Origin: an uncultured Coriobacteriaceae bacterium
Lineage (GTDB): Bacteria > Actinomycetota > Coriobacteriia > Coriobacteriales > Atopobiaceae
Length of the DNA stretch: 17,752 nucleotides
NCBI GenBank assembly: GCA_900549525.1
Contig: UWSJ01000037.1
Coordinates: 1-17,752 of the forward strand
Direction of reading: 5' to 3'
This document shows, piece by piece, positions 1 through 8,705 of the stretch. The notes under the pieces are model-generated. The model had not been told where the DNA came from and did no database searches. It was given only the letters and a program-made list of their open reading frames with translations. Every line of letters begins with the position of its first letter. Position 1 is the first letter of the stretch. The position numbers were made by a program, and so were the translations under genes.

Positions 1-49
1 ATGACTGGCAGTCATGAGGTCAGGGGTTCGAACCCCCTTATCTCCACCA
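1..49 (+). tRNA. tRNA-Ala (anticodon GGC), 3' part, cut by window start
   Basis: The 3' part of a tRNA folds cleanly. Bases 1-4 pair with 12-15 as the anticodon stem, around the 7-base loop CTGGCAG at 5-11, giving anticodon GGC at 7-9 (alanine, codon GCC). A 5-base variable loop (17-21) follows. The T arm has stem 22-26/34-38 and loop TTCGAAC. The acceptor 3' strand is 39-45, the discriminator A is at 46 and an encoded CCA is at 47-49. The base at tRNA position 70 is T (window 43), as needed for the G3:U70 pair that marks tRNA-Ala. The 5' half (acceptor 5' strand and D arm) lies outside the window, so G3 itself cannot be confirmed. Confidence 0.9.
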
Positions 50-59
50 TCTAAGATGA

Positions 60-88
60 GGCCGGCTCTCGTAGCCGGCCTTTTTCTT
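60..88 (+). terminator. Rho-independent terminator after tRNA-Ala
   Basis: A perfect 8-bp GC-rich stem (60-67 GGCCGGCT with 73-80 AGCCGGCC) encloses the loop CTCGT. It is followed directly by TTTTTCTT. It sits 11 bases after the CCA end and ends the tRNA transcript, so the genes downstream need their own promoter. Confidence 0.93.
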
Positions 89-158
89 ATGCAGGCATCG
101 AGATAGCGCCGCGCGTCTGCCGTGCCGAGGCTCGCGTGGGGCGCGGGAAGAGGTTCTT

Positions 159-536
159 ATGAGCGAGCAGGCCATCACCGATCCCGTCAAGGCCTTCGGG
201 CTTCACGTGGCCCACGTGGGCATCAACGCCGAAAGCGCAGATGAGGCGTGCGAGGTCGCCGAGCTCTTCCAGGCGCTCATGGGCCTGCCGCCCGTCGAGA
301 CGCCCGTCTCGTGGTTCGCGGGGGCGCTCGTGGAGGTCATGGGCGGCTGTGGCCGTGGCACCAACGGCCACATCGGCTTCGGCGTCAACGACCTGCCCGC
401 AGCCGAGCGCTGGTTCAGCGCGCGCGGGTTCGAGATCAACGAGGACTCCCGTGCCCTCAATCCCGACGGTTCCACGAAGCTCGTCTACTTCAAGCGCGAG
501 ATTGCGGGCTTTGCCATCCACCTCTGCCAGGACTAG
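159..536 (+). CDS. Standalone VOC (glyoxalase-like) domain protein
   Basis: This 125-residue soluble protein has no signal peptide or membrane segment. Its make-up (AHVGINAE near residues 18-25, FAGALVEVM at 53-61, GHIGFGVND at 70-78, AGFAIHL at 116-122) is that of a single vicinal-oxygen-chelate fold domain. From memory of the family, it most resembles the C-terminal VOC domain found fused to KDPG/KHG aldolases in some Firmicutes, where it follows the TIM barrel. Here no aldolase precedes it: the upstream DNA is a tRNA and terminator. The role is unknown; sugar-acid or dicarbonyl metabolism is only a guess from the fusion partner. The ATG has a GAAGAGG Shine-Dalgarno 5 bases upstream. The 70-base gap before it must carry its promoter, but I see no convincing -35/-10 pair. 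Confidence 0.8.
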   Translation: MSEQAITDPVKAFGLHVAHVGINAESADEACEVAELFQALMGLPPVETPVSWFAGALVEVMGGCGRGTNGHIGFGVNDLPAAERWFSARGFEINEDSRALNPDGSTKLVYFKREIAGFAIHLCQD

Positions 537-547
537 GCCCGGCACCC

Positions 548-595
548 GTGCCCAGGCGCACGGAGTCGCCCCCGCCCGCACCGCACCGCACGTAA
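548..595 (+). other. Possible short leader ORF with Pro-Pro-Pro, before ABC-F
   Basis: In the 86-base gap before the ABC-F gene, GTG at 548 opens a 15-codon frame that ends at TAA 593-595. It would encode MPRRTESPPPAPHRT. Three consecutive prolines are a known cause of ribosome slowing, and some ABC-F proteins relieve such stalls, so a translation-attenuation leader is conceivable. Against it, the Shine-Dalgarno (AGGA at 529-532) is about 15 bases away, which is too far, and proline codons arise easily in GC-rich DNA. This is speculation recorded for checking, not a confident gene. Confidence 0.15.
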
Positions 596-615
596 GACAC
601 GTACCACACGCAGGA
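589..615 (+). repeat. Three 9-base tandem units overlapping the ABC-F ribosome binding site
   Basis: CACGTAAGA, CACGTACCA and CACGCAGGA follow one another at exact 9-base spacing, sharing CACGYA. The last unit runs into the AGGAG Shine-Dalgarno of the ABC-F gene. The repetition is directly visible. Whether it binds a protein, shapes the mRNA leader or is chance is not known. Confidence 0.45.
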
Positions 616-622
616 GCGCACC

Positions 623-2609
<1,987 letters not shown>

Positions 2610-2617
<8 letters not shown>

Positions 2618-3317
2618 ACTTGCCCGCGTCGCGATCAGCATCGCCCTCTTGCTCGTGTCGGTCATCGTCCACGAGGTCGCTCACGGATGGGTGGCGCACC
2701 TCTGCGGCGATGACACGGCCAAGAACGCCGGAAGGCTCACCTTAAACCCGCTCAAGCACATCGACCCAGTGGGGTCGGTGCTGCTGCCCATCCTGTTCTA
2801 CATGGCGGGCGGGTTCTTCTTCGCCTTCGCCAAGCCCGTTCCCTACAACCCGCTGCGGCTCAAGAACCGCCGTCGTGACGAGGTGCTCGTGGCACTCGCC
2901 GGCCCCGCGTCCAACCTCGTGCAGGCCGTCCTCGGCATGGCCGTCTACACGGGAATCGTTGCGCTCGTGAACGCGAACCCCCAGCTTGTGGCTGGCGTGG
3001 GCGTCTTTGGCATGAGCTGGCCCAAGCTTCTCGCCTACGTCGCTACGGCCTACGTGTTCGTGAACCTCTCGCTCGCGTTCTTCAACCTCATCCCGCTGCC
3101 GCCGCTCGACGGATCCAAGGTGCTCTGTCTCTTCCTCGACGGCCAGGCCCTCCAACGCTACTACCAGGTGCAGCGCTACGCCATGCCCATCCTCATCGTC
3201 CTGCTGTACCTGCTGCCGCGCTTGGGCATCGACCCCGTCTCGGCCTACCTCGACTTCACCGTCGACGGCAGCTACGCCCTGCTCGCTCGCGCCGCCTCCG
3301 CGATCCTGGGGTACTGA
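2610..3317 (+). CDS. Site-2 protease family (M50) membrane metalloprotease
   Basis: This 235-residue polytopic membrane protein has the M50 zinc site: HEVAH at 21-25 in the first membrane helix, and the distal FFNLIPLPPLDGSK motif (148-160), whose D157 should be the third zinc ligand. Hydrophobic stretches lie at about 7-20, 55-73, 92-120, 130-152 and 190-206. It lacks the PDZ domain of RseP/RasP proteases, so it belongs to the short Rip-like or YwhC-like group, whose substrates are mostly unknown. The ATG at 2610 lies inside the 3' end of the ABC-F gene, with GGAGGAGG just upstream. An in-frame upstream extension is only antisense-like Arg/Ser-rich sequence, so this start is preferred. Lying immediately before scpA is a common arrangement in Gram-positives. 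Confidence 0.93.
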
Positions 3318-3318
3318 C

Positions 3319-4125
3319 ATGAGCTACCGCGTCCAGACCCAGGCCTATTCGGGGCCCTTCGACCTGCTGCTCCAGCTCGTGAGCAAGCAGCGTGTCGACA
3401 TCGGGTCCATCTCCATCTCGGAGGTGGCCGACCAGTACCTCTCCGAGGTGGAGCGCATGGGCGAGCTCGACCTCGACGTCGCGAGCGACTTCGTGCTCGT
3501 GGCTTCCACGCTGCTCGACATCAAGGCCGCCTCGCTCGTGCCCGACGAGCCCGCAGCACCCGCGCCAGACGATGAGGACGACGAGCTCGACGGCCTCACC
3601 GCCGACGAGGCCCGTGAGGTGCTCGTGGCCCGGCTTATTGCTTACAAGCAGTTCAGGAACGCCGCCGCGGCGCTCGGGGCGCGCATGGAGGCAGAGGCTC
3701 GCATGCACCCGCGCACGGCCGGCCCCGACCCTGAGTTCGTGCGCACCATGCCCGACTTCCTTGAGGGCATCACGCTGCGCGGGCTTGCCGTCATCTGCGC
3801 CGACCTCGACAGCCGTCGCCAGGGGTTCCTCCTCGAGGCCGAGCACATCGCCCCCAAGCGGCTTCCCGTGGCGCTCACGGTGGCCTCGGTCGACCGCGTC
3901 ACGCGCTCGCGGCCGTACGTCACCTTCGACGAGCTGCTCGACGGCAATTCGGCGCCCGAACAAGTCGTCGTTACGTTCCTCGCCGTGCTGCAACTCTTCA
4001 AGCTGGGGATGGTTCGCGTGACCCAGCACGAGGTCTTCGGCACCATCGACATCGACCGCGTCGAGGGGGCGCCGGCCTACGAGCCGGACGAGAGCGCCCT
4101 CGCCGAGCTGGAAGGGGAGTATTGA
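3319..4125 (+). CDS. scpA: Segregation and condensation protein A
   Basis: This 268-residue protein is the kleisin subunit that bridges the Smc heads in the bacterial condensin complex and so compacts and separates chromosomes. The N-terminus (YSGPFDLLLQLVSKQRVDI, 10-28, then ISEVADQYL) is the diagnostic ScpA helical domain that contacts the Smc neck. The middle is acidic (PDDEDDELDG, about 76-85) and probably flexible. The C-terminal 80 residues (VTFDELLDG, then FLAVLQLFKLGMVRVTQHEVFG) form the winged helix that contacts the Smc cap. Length is usual for the family. The ATG is one base after the M50 stop, and the TGA shares its last A with the scpB ATG, so translation is very likely coupled. 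Confidence 0.97.
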   Translation: MSYRVQTQAYSGPFDLLLQLVSKQRVDIGSISISEVADQYLSEVERMGELDLDVASDFVLVASTLLDIKAASLVPDEPAAPAPDDEDDELDGLTADEAREVLVARLIAYKQFRNAAAALGARMEAEARMHPRTAGPDPEFVRTMPDFLEGITLRGLAVICADLDSRRQGFLLEAEHIAPKRLPVALTVASVDRVTRSRPYVTFDELLDGNSAPEQVVVTFLAVLQLFKLGMVRVTQHEVFGTIDIDRVEGAPAYEPDESALAELEGEY

Positions 4126-4835
4126 TGGAAGAGCTTACGACGCTGCCCCCCGGCGAGCTCAAGGGCGCGCTCGAGGCCATGCTGCTCGTCTCGAGCGACC
4201 CGGTGAGCGCCACGTCGCTCGCGTCCGTCCTCGGGGCGGCACCAGGCGAGGTGTCGGCGGCCCTGGCAGAGCTCGCGGCCGAGTACGCCGACGCCAACCG
4301 CGGGTTTCAGCTACGCGAGGTGGCCGGAGGCTGGCGGCTCTACACCCATCCCGCCTACCACGACCAGGTGGAGGCCCTCGTCATGAGCTGGGACGCGCGA
4401 CGCCTGTCGCAGGCTGCCCTCGAGGCCCTCGCCGTCATCGCGTACCACCAGCCCGTCACGCGCGAGGGCGTGCGTGCCATCCGCGGCGTCAACTCCGACG
4501 GCGTCATCTCGTCGCTCGTGGACAAGGGGCTCGTGCGCGAGGCGGGCCGCGACCCCAAGCGTCCCCAGGCGATGCGCTACGCCACCACGCAGGCGTTCCT
4601 CGAGCGCTTCGGCCTCAAGAGCCTGCGCGAGCTACCTGACCTCGAGCAGTTTGCCCCCGACGAGCAGTCGCGCCAGTTCATCCGCGAGCGCCTCTCGGGC
4701 CGCTCGATCGAGAGCACGCTCGAGGAGACCGCCGACGACGTCGACGAAGAGCGGGCGCTGCTTGAAGAGACGTCCGGCGAGGGCAGCGAGGATGCGGCCG
4801 CGCACGGCGCGGACGGGGAGGGCGAGGCCTCGTGA
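4125..4835 (+). CDS. scpB: Segregation and condensation protein B
   Basis: This 236-residue protein is the tandem winged-helix partner that dimerises and binds the ScpA linker in Smc-ScpAB. Typical segments are LKGALEAMLLVSSDPVS (12-28), FQLREVAGGWRLYTHP (about 61-76), LSQAALEALAVIAYHQPVTR (93-112) and IRGVNSDGVISSLVDKGLV (115-133), followed by FLERFGL. The C-terminal 45 residues are acidic and low in complexity (EETADDVDEERALLEE onward), as is common in actinobacterial ScpB. I chose the ATG at 4125, which overlaps the scpA stop as TGATG and has GAAGGGGAG 5 bases upstream. A TTG one codon earlier is possible but unnecessary. Confidence 0.96.
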   Translation: MEELTTLPPGELKGALEAMLLVSSDPVSATSLASVLGAAPGEVSAALAELAAEYADANRGFQLREVAGGWRLYTHPAYHDQVEALVMSWDARRLSQAALEALAVIAYHQPVTREGVRAIRGVNSDGVISSLVDKGLVREAGRDPKRPQAMRYATTQAFLERFGLKSLRELPDLEQFAPDEQSRQFIRERLSGRSIESTLEETADDVDEERALLEETSGEGSEDAAAHGADGEGEAS

Positions 4836-5623
4836 CGGCGCCCGAGGAGCGCGTCGTGCCCATGCGGCTCCAGAAGTTCCTCGCGCGGGCGGGGGCGGCG
4901 AGCCGCCGTGGTTCGGAGAACCTTATGACCGCCGGGCGCGTGCGCGTGAACGGCGAGGTCGTCACGGAGCTTGGCAGCAAGGTGGATCCCGACGTAGACG
5001 TCGTGACCGTCGACGGCCGTGAGGTGCGCATCACCGACACGGCGACCTTCATCATGCTCAACAAGCCAGCCGGCTACGTCACCACCATGCGCGATCCGGG
5101 CGGTCGTCCCTGCGTGGCCGAGCTCGTCCCCTCCCGCGAGCATCCTGGGCTCTTTCCGGTGGGACGGCTCGACCGCGACACGACGGGGCTTCTACTGTTC
5201 ACCACCGACGGCGAGGCGGCCCAGGCGCTGCTTCACCCCTCTTTCGAGAAGGACAAGCACTACCTCGCGCTCATCGAGGGGCGTCTCAGCGACCGGGAGT
5301 GGGACGAGCTTGAAGGGGGCATCGTGCTTGACGACGGCCCCTGCGCCCCCGCGCGCGTGGAGGAGTTCGACCCGCGCGGCTTCGAGGCCCGCATCCTGGC
5401 GCCGAGGGGCGTGCCACGGGGGTGCTCGGTGGTGGGGCTCACCATCCACGAGGGGCGCAAGCGCCAGGTGAGGCGTATGCTTCGGGAGGTGGGACACGAG
5501 GTCTACGAGCTCCACCGGGACAGCTTCGGGCCGCTCCGTCTCGGCTCTCTTCCCGAGGGCCGTTGGCGTGAGCTCGCAGACGACGAGAGACGTGCGGTCT
5601 TGGCCGCAGCGAAAGGAGACTGA
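4832..5623 (+). CDS. RluB/RsuA-family rRNA pseudouridine synthase
   Basis: This 263-residue enzyme converts uridine to pseudouridine in ribosomal RNA; by family, the likely target is 23S rRNA in the peptidyl-transferase region (RluB-like). An S4 RNA-binding domain covers about 11-65 (MRLQKFLARAGAASRR). The catalytic domain has MLNKPAGYVTT, then VGRLDRDTTGLLLFT with catalytic D114, and the late HEGRKRQVRRML motif. The GTG start overlaps the scpB stop by 4 bases (GTGA), with GGGGAGGG 9 bases upstream. An ATG at 4862 (residue 11) with GAGGAG upstream is a real alternative and would start exactly at the S4 domain. An scpA-scpB-rluB order is typical of Gram-positives. Confidence 0.94.
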   Translation: MTAPEERVVPMRLQKFLARAGAASRRGSENLMTAGRVRVNGEVVTELGSKVDPDVDVVTVDGREVRITDTATFIMLNKPAGYVTTMRDPGGRPCVAELVPSREHPGLFPVGRLDRDTTGLLLFTTDGEAAQALLHPSFEKDKHYLALIEGRLSDREWDELEGGIVLDDGPCAPARVEEFDPRGFEARILAPRGVPRGCSVVGLTIHEGRKRQVRRMLREVGHEVYELHRDSFGPLRLGSLPEGRWRELADDERRAVLAAAKGD

Positions 5624-5625
5624 CG

Positions 5626-6321
5626 ATGGCAGGCGAGCCCACAACCTCGCGGGTTCTGTTCATGCGACACCCCGAGACGCTCGGGAACACGAGGCACTTC
5701 TTCTCGGGTCGGCTTGACGTTGACCTCACGCCGGAAGGAGAGGCCCAGCGCGACCGTGCCATCCAGGCGCTCGTGGCCTGGGAGCCCGATCGAGTCTACA
5801 CGAGCCCGCTCAGGCGGTGCCGCGCCATCGCCGAGCCGGTCGCGGAGAAGCTCGGCGTCCCCCTCGTCGTCGACGAGCGGCTCATCGAGATCGACTTCGG
5901 CGTCATCGAGAGCAAGACGAGCGAGGAGGTGGCTCAGATGGGCCTCGCCTTCCCCTGGCCCATCGTGGACGGCCGCAGCGTGCCCTGCGAGGGCGGCGAA
6001 TCGTACGAGCGCATCATCGAGCGTGCCCGTGGCTTCATCGAGCACGCCGTGACGCTCGAGGGCAAGACCGCCTGCGTCACCCACGGCGGCTTCACGCGCG
6101 CCATCTTTGCCGCGGCCTACGGCGAGGACGTCGACAAGTTCTGGTTCCGCGTGGTGCCCAACGTGTCGTCGCAGGTCTTCGTCTCCAAGGGCGGCAGGTT
6201 GCGTCTGCAGAGCTGCGGGATCTCGCCGGAGGAGCTCGAGATGCGCGCCAACCACCACTTCGTCCCGAGCGACCATAACGCCACCTACGAGCGCCTTTCC
6301 GACAACTACGCCGACAACTAG
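5626..6321 (+). CDS. Histidine phosphatase family protein (phosphoglycerate-mutase-like)
   Basis: This is a 231-residue cytoplasmic phosphatase-superfamily protein. The phosphohistidine motif reads RHPET (H15 nucleophile; Pro replaces the usual Gly of RHGET). Downstream are SGRLDVDLTPEG (27-38), YTSPLRRC (58-65, the second Arg), the acid residue region ERLIEIDFG (84-92), and the second catalytic His in VTHGGFTR (H143). The fold and catalytic residues are clear but the substrate is not; broad phosphatase, cobalamin-like phosphatase or sugar-phosphate roles are all possible. AAAGGAG lies 8 bases before the ATG. It sits 2 bases after the pseudouridine synthase and 22 bases before cmk, inside the run. 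Confidence 0.9.
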   Translation: MAGEPTTSRVLFMRHPETLGNTRHFFSGRLDVDLTPEGEAQRDRAIQALVAWEPDRVYTSPLRRCRAIAEPVAEKLGVPLVVDERLIEIDFGVIESKTSEEVAQMGLAFPWPIVDGRSVPCEGGESYERIIERARGFIEHAVTLEGKTACVTHGGFTRAIFAAAYGEDVDKFWFRVVPNVSSQVFVSKGGRLRLQSCGISPEELEMRANHHFVPSDHNATYERLSDNYADN

Positions 6322-6343
6322 AGAACCGAGGGGGAGCAAAGCC

Positions 6344-7033
6344 ATGATCGTTGCCATCGACGGGCCCGCCGGGTCCGGCAAGTCCACCGTCGCGCGTGCC
6401 CTCGCCAAGCGGGAGCACCTCACGTACCTCGACACCGGCGCCATGTACCGCGCCGTCACCTTCGCCGCCCTCGAGCGTGGCGTCGACCTGCACGACCCCG
6501 AGGCCGTGGGCCAGCTTGCCTGGGCGCTCGACGTCGTCCTCACGCCCGGCGAGAACGGGGAGACCGTGACCGTCGACGGGCAGGACGTGACGGCCCAGAT
6601 CCGCACGCCCGAGGTCGACGCCAACGTGAGCGCCGTCGCCGCGGTTCCCGCCGTGCGCGAGGCCATGCTCGTGCTGCAGCGTCGCGCCGCCGAGACGGAC
6701 GACGTCGTGGCCGAGGGCAGGGACATCGGGACCGTCGTTTTTCCCAACGCCGAGGTGAAGGTCTTCCTCTCGGCCGACCCCGCCGCCCGCGCCCGCAGGC
6801 GTGCCGTCCAGCGCGCCGGCGGCGACACCGCGACCGACGCCAACGCCACGGCCGACGCCGCCGAGACGTCTCGCATCGAGGCCGAGCTCGTCGCCCGCGA
6901 CAAGGCCGACTCCGAGCGCGCCACCGCGCCGCTCAAGGCCGCCGACGACGCCGTGCGCGTGGATTCCACGGCCCTCACGGTCGACGAGGTCTGCGACCGC
7001 ATCTGCGCCCTCATCGACGAGGCCCGCGCATGA
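6344..7033 (+). CDS. cmk: Cytidylate kinase
   Basis: This 229-residue enzyme phosphorylates CMP and dCMP to the diphosphates with ATP. The P-loop is GPAGSGKST (7-15). The NMP-binding region has LDTGAMYRAVTF (29-40), and EGRDIGTVVFP (124-134) carries the conserved R126/D127. The LID region RARRRAVQR lies at about 149-157, and ERATAPLKAADDAVRVDST (191-209) is the family C-terminal signature. An Ala/Thr/Asp-rich segment (about 161-174) fills a stretch that is usually Glu/Lys-rich in other Cmk. The start ATG has GAGGGGGAG 7 bases before it; the same frame runs upstream but without family sequence. The stop overlaps the acyltransferase start as ATGA. cmk followed by plsC, ispH and der is a well-known Gram-positive order. 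Confidence 0.97.
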   Translation: MIVAIDGPAGSGKSTVARALAKREHLTYLDTGAMYRAVTFAALERGVDLHDPEAVGQLAWALDVVLTPGENGETVTVDGQDVTAQIRTPEVDANVSAVAAVPAVREAMLVLQRRAAETDDVVAEGRDIGTVVFPNAEVKVFLSADPAARARRRAVQRAGGDTATDANATADAAETSRIEAELVARDKADSERATAPLKAADDAVRVDSTALTVDEVCDRICALIDEARA

Positions 7034-7776
7034 GCCAGGCCGCCCCGTCCAGCCCAAGGCTCCGCGCCTTCCGTTGCTCGCGCAAGGACTACCTCACGCA
7101 CGGCATCGACGAGTTCCCGCTGCCCGTTCGGATTGCCTACAACTTCATCTTCTTCGTCGTGTGGGCCTTCTCGCGCCTGCGGTGGCGCACGCGTGTCGAG
7201 GGAGCCGAGGCGTTTCTCGCCGAGGCGCGTGAGCACGGCTCCGTCATCGTCATGAACCACGTCTCCATGATCGAGCCTGTGGTCGTGGTGACGTGGCTGT
7301 GGCGACACGGCATCCGCGTGAGGCCCATCTACAAGAGCGAGTTCGACAAGATAGGGCCTGCGGCCTTCTTCTTCCCGCGCGTCGGCGGCATTCCCGTCAA
7401 TCGCGGGACGGCCGACCTCGCCGCCCTGCGTGCGGCCAAGGAGGCCCTGCTCAGGGGCGAGTGCGTCCTCATCTACCCCGAGGGCACGCGCATCCGCACG
7501 GACGAACCCGCCGAGATTCACGGTGGCTTTGCCATGGTCGCCCAGATGGGCAAGGCCGACGTCATTCCCATGGCCGTCGTTGGTGCCGCCGACCCGCACC
7601 ACACGCGCCCCACACATGTGAAGCACCCCGTCATCCGCGTCGGCGAGCTGCTGTCATTCGACGCCCTTCCGGCGGGCTCGCGCAAGGAACGCATGGCCGA
7701 GATGGAGCGACTCGCCTGGGAGCGCGTCATGGCCCTGCGAGACGCGCTTCGTACCGAGAACCCCCGGCTCTGGTAA
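7030..7776 (+). CDS. PlsC-like 1-acyl-glycerol-3-phosphate acyltransferase with HX4E motif
   Basis: This 248-residue membrane-associated acyltransferase would transfer an acyl chain to lysophosphatidate, making phosphatidate. A hydrophobic stretch (about 34-48, VRIAYNFIFFVVWAF) is the likely membrane anchor. Motif I is NHVSMIEP: H77 is present, but the aspartate of the canonical HX4D is Glu (E82). Motif II-like sequence FFFPRVGGIPVNRG (113-126) and motif III YPEGTR (149-154) are intact, and motif IV-like VIPMAVVG follows. The H-D dyad is central to the family mechanism, so the Glu is notable; it may still act as a relay acid or mark a subfamily. Gene position between cmk and ispH is the usual plsC position. 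The ATG overlaps the cmk stop by 4 bases. Confidence 0.88.
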   Translation: MSQAAPSSPRLRAFRCSRKDYLTHGIDEFPLPVRIAYNFIFFVVWAFSRLRWRTRVEGAEAFLAEAREHGSVIVMNHVSMIEPVVVVTWLWRHGIRVRPIYKSEFDKIGPAAFFFPRVGGIPVNRGTADLAALRAAKEALLRGECVLIYPEGTRIRTDEPAEIHGGFAMVAQMGKADVIPMAVVGAADPHHTRPTHVKHPVIRVGELLSFDALPAGSRKERMAEMERLAWERVMALRDALRTENPRLW

Positions 7777-7785
7777 GGAGGCCGC

Positions 7786-8625
7786 ATGCCCACCATCACC
7801 GTCGCCGAGCACGCCGGTGCCTGCTACGGCGTCCAGCGCGCGCTCGACCTCGTGCACGACGTGGCAAAGCACGCCCACGGGTCCGTCCACACGCTCGGGC
7901 CCCTCATCCATAACCCGCAGGTGGTCGCGGGGCTTGCCAGCTCCGGCGTCACCGTAGTCGACAACGTTCCTGCCACGGCAGGATCGACCCTTGTGCTTCG
8001 CACACACGGCGTGGTGCCCGAGGTGGAGGAGATTGCGCAGGAGCGCGGCCTTTCCGTGGTGGACGCCACCTGCCCCTACGTGAAGCGCGTGCACCACGCG
8101 GCCGAGCGCCTCCAGCGCGACGGCTACCAGGTGCTCGTCGTCGGCGAGGCGGGGCATCCCGAGGTGGAGGCCATCCTCGGCCATGCGCCCGGCGCCGTCG
8201 CCGTGGCGAGCGTCGCCGACCTCGACCGCCTCACGCTCTCGCGCCGCGTCGGCGTCGTCGTGCAGACCACGCAGGCCAAGACCACGCTCGACGCCGTGGT
8301 CTCGGAGCTTCTGGCCCGCACGAGCGAGGTCTGCGTCGTCAACACCATCTGCGAGGCCACGAGCGAGCGCCAGCAGGCGGCCGCCAAGCTTGCCGGGGCG
8401 TCCGACGTCATGGTCGTCATCGGCGGGCGCAACTCCGCCAACACGACGCGCCTCGCCGAGATCTGCTCCGCCGCCTGCCCGCGCACGCATCACATCGAGA
8501 CGCCGCAGGAGCTCGAGGAAGCCTGGTTCTCCGGGGCCGAGTGCATCGGCGTCACGGCCGGCGCGAGCACGCCCACCACGCAGATCGACGAGCTTGTCTC
8601 GGCCATCCGCGCCCTCTGCGCCTAG
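7786..8625 (+). CDS. ispH: 4-hydroxy-3-methylbut-2-enyl diphosphate reductase (LytB)
   Basis: This 279-residue iron-sulfur enzyme performs the last step of the MEP pathway, reducing HMBPP to IPP and DMAPP. The three cluster cysteines are visible: C13 (GACYGVQRA), C96 (DATCPYVKRVH) and C189 (NTICEATSERQ). Substrate-binding H42 (IHNPQVV), H74 (LRTHGVV) and H124 with E126 (EAGHPEVE) are present, as are TTQAKTT (161-167) and GGRNSANTTRL (193-203). It is a plain IspH: the ribosomal protein S1 domains fused to it in some Clostridia are absent, and no rpsA stands between it and der. AAGGAGG overlaps the stop codon of the preceding gene, 4 bases before the ATG. Confidence 0.97.
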   Translation: MPTITVAEHAGACYGVQRALDLVHDVAKHAHGSVHTLGPLIHNPQVVAGLASSGVTVVDNVPATAGSTLVLRTHGVVPEVEEIAQERGLSVVDATCPYVKRVHHAAERLQRDGYQVLVVGEAGHPEVEAILGHAPGAVAVASVADLDRLTLSRRVGVVVQTTQAKTTLDAVVSELLARTSEVCVVNTICEATSERQQAAAKLAGASDVMVVIGGRNSANTTRLAEICSAACPRTHHIETPQELEEAWFSGAECIGVTAGASTPTTQIDELVSAIRALCA

Positions 8626-8662
8626 CCTCTCCGGGCGCGCTTCCGGGAACTCCACGCGCGTC

Positions 8663-8671
8663 TGGTACACT
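8663..8671 (+). promoter_or_regulatory. Candidate extended -10 promoter for der
   Basis: TGGTACACT combines an extended-10 TG (8663-8664) with TACACT (8666-8671), in one of the few gaps of any size (80 bases, ispH to der). Transcription would begin near 8678, leaving a leader of about 28 bases. No good -35 is seen 16-19 bases upstream; the sequence there is TTCCGGGAAC. This is inference from pattern only. Confidence 0.4.
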
Positions 8672-8705
8672 GTCTCGCTTGAGTAACCGAGCAAGGAGCG
8701 CCCGT

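Noticed and set aside
1..158. tRNA 3' end as an integration (att) site for a mobile element
   Set aside because: No integrase, no direct repeat of the tRNA end elsewhere in the window, and only housekeeping genes follow.
541..562. Hairpin CGTGC..GCACG after the VOC gene as a terminator
   Set aside because: The stem is only 5 bp and no T run follows, so it does not qualify as a Rho-independent terminator.
4122..4124. TTG at 4122 as the scpB start
   Set aside because: The ATG one codon later has better spacing from GAAGGGGAG and forms the usual TGATG overlap.
5662..5676. RHPET in the histidine phosphatase as a damaged catalytic motif
   Set aside because: Only the non-catalytic glycine is changed; the nucleophile H15, R14 and H143 remain, so activity is expected.
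5503..7626. Minus-strand open frame of 707 codons across the pseudouridine synthase, phosphatase, cmk and plsC
   Set aside because: It covers four well-supported plus-strand genes and has low-complexity Ser/Thr/Arg and Gly/Val/Asp composition; a shadow of third-position GC bias.
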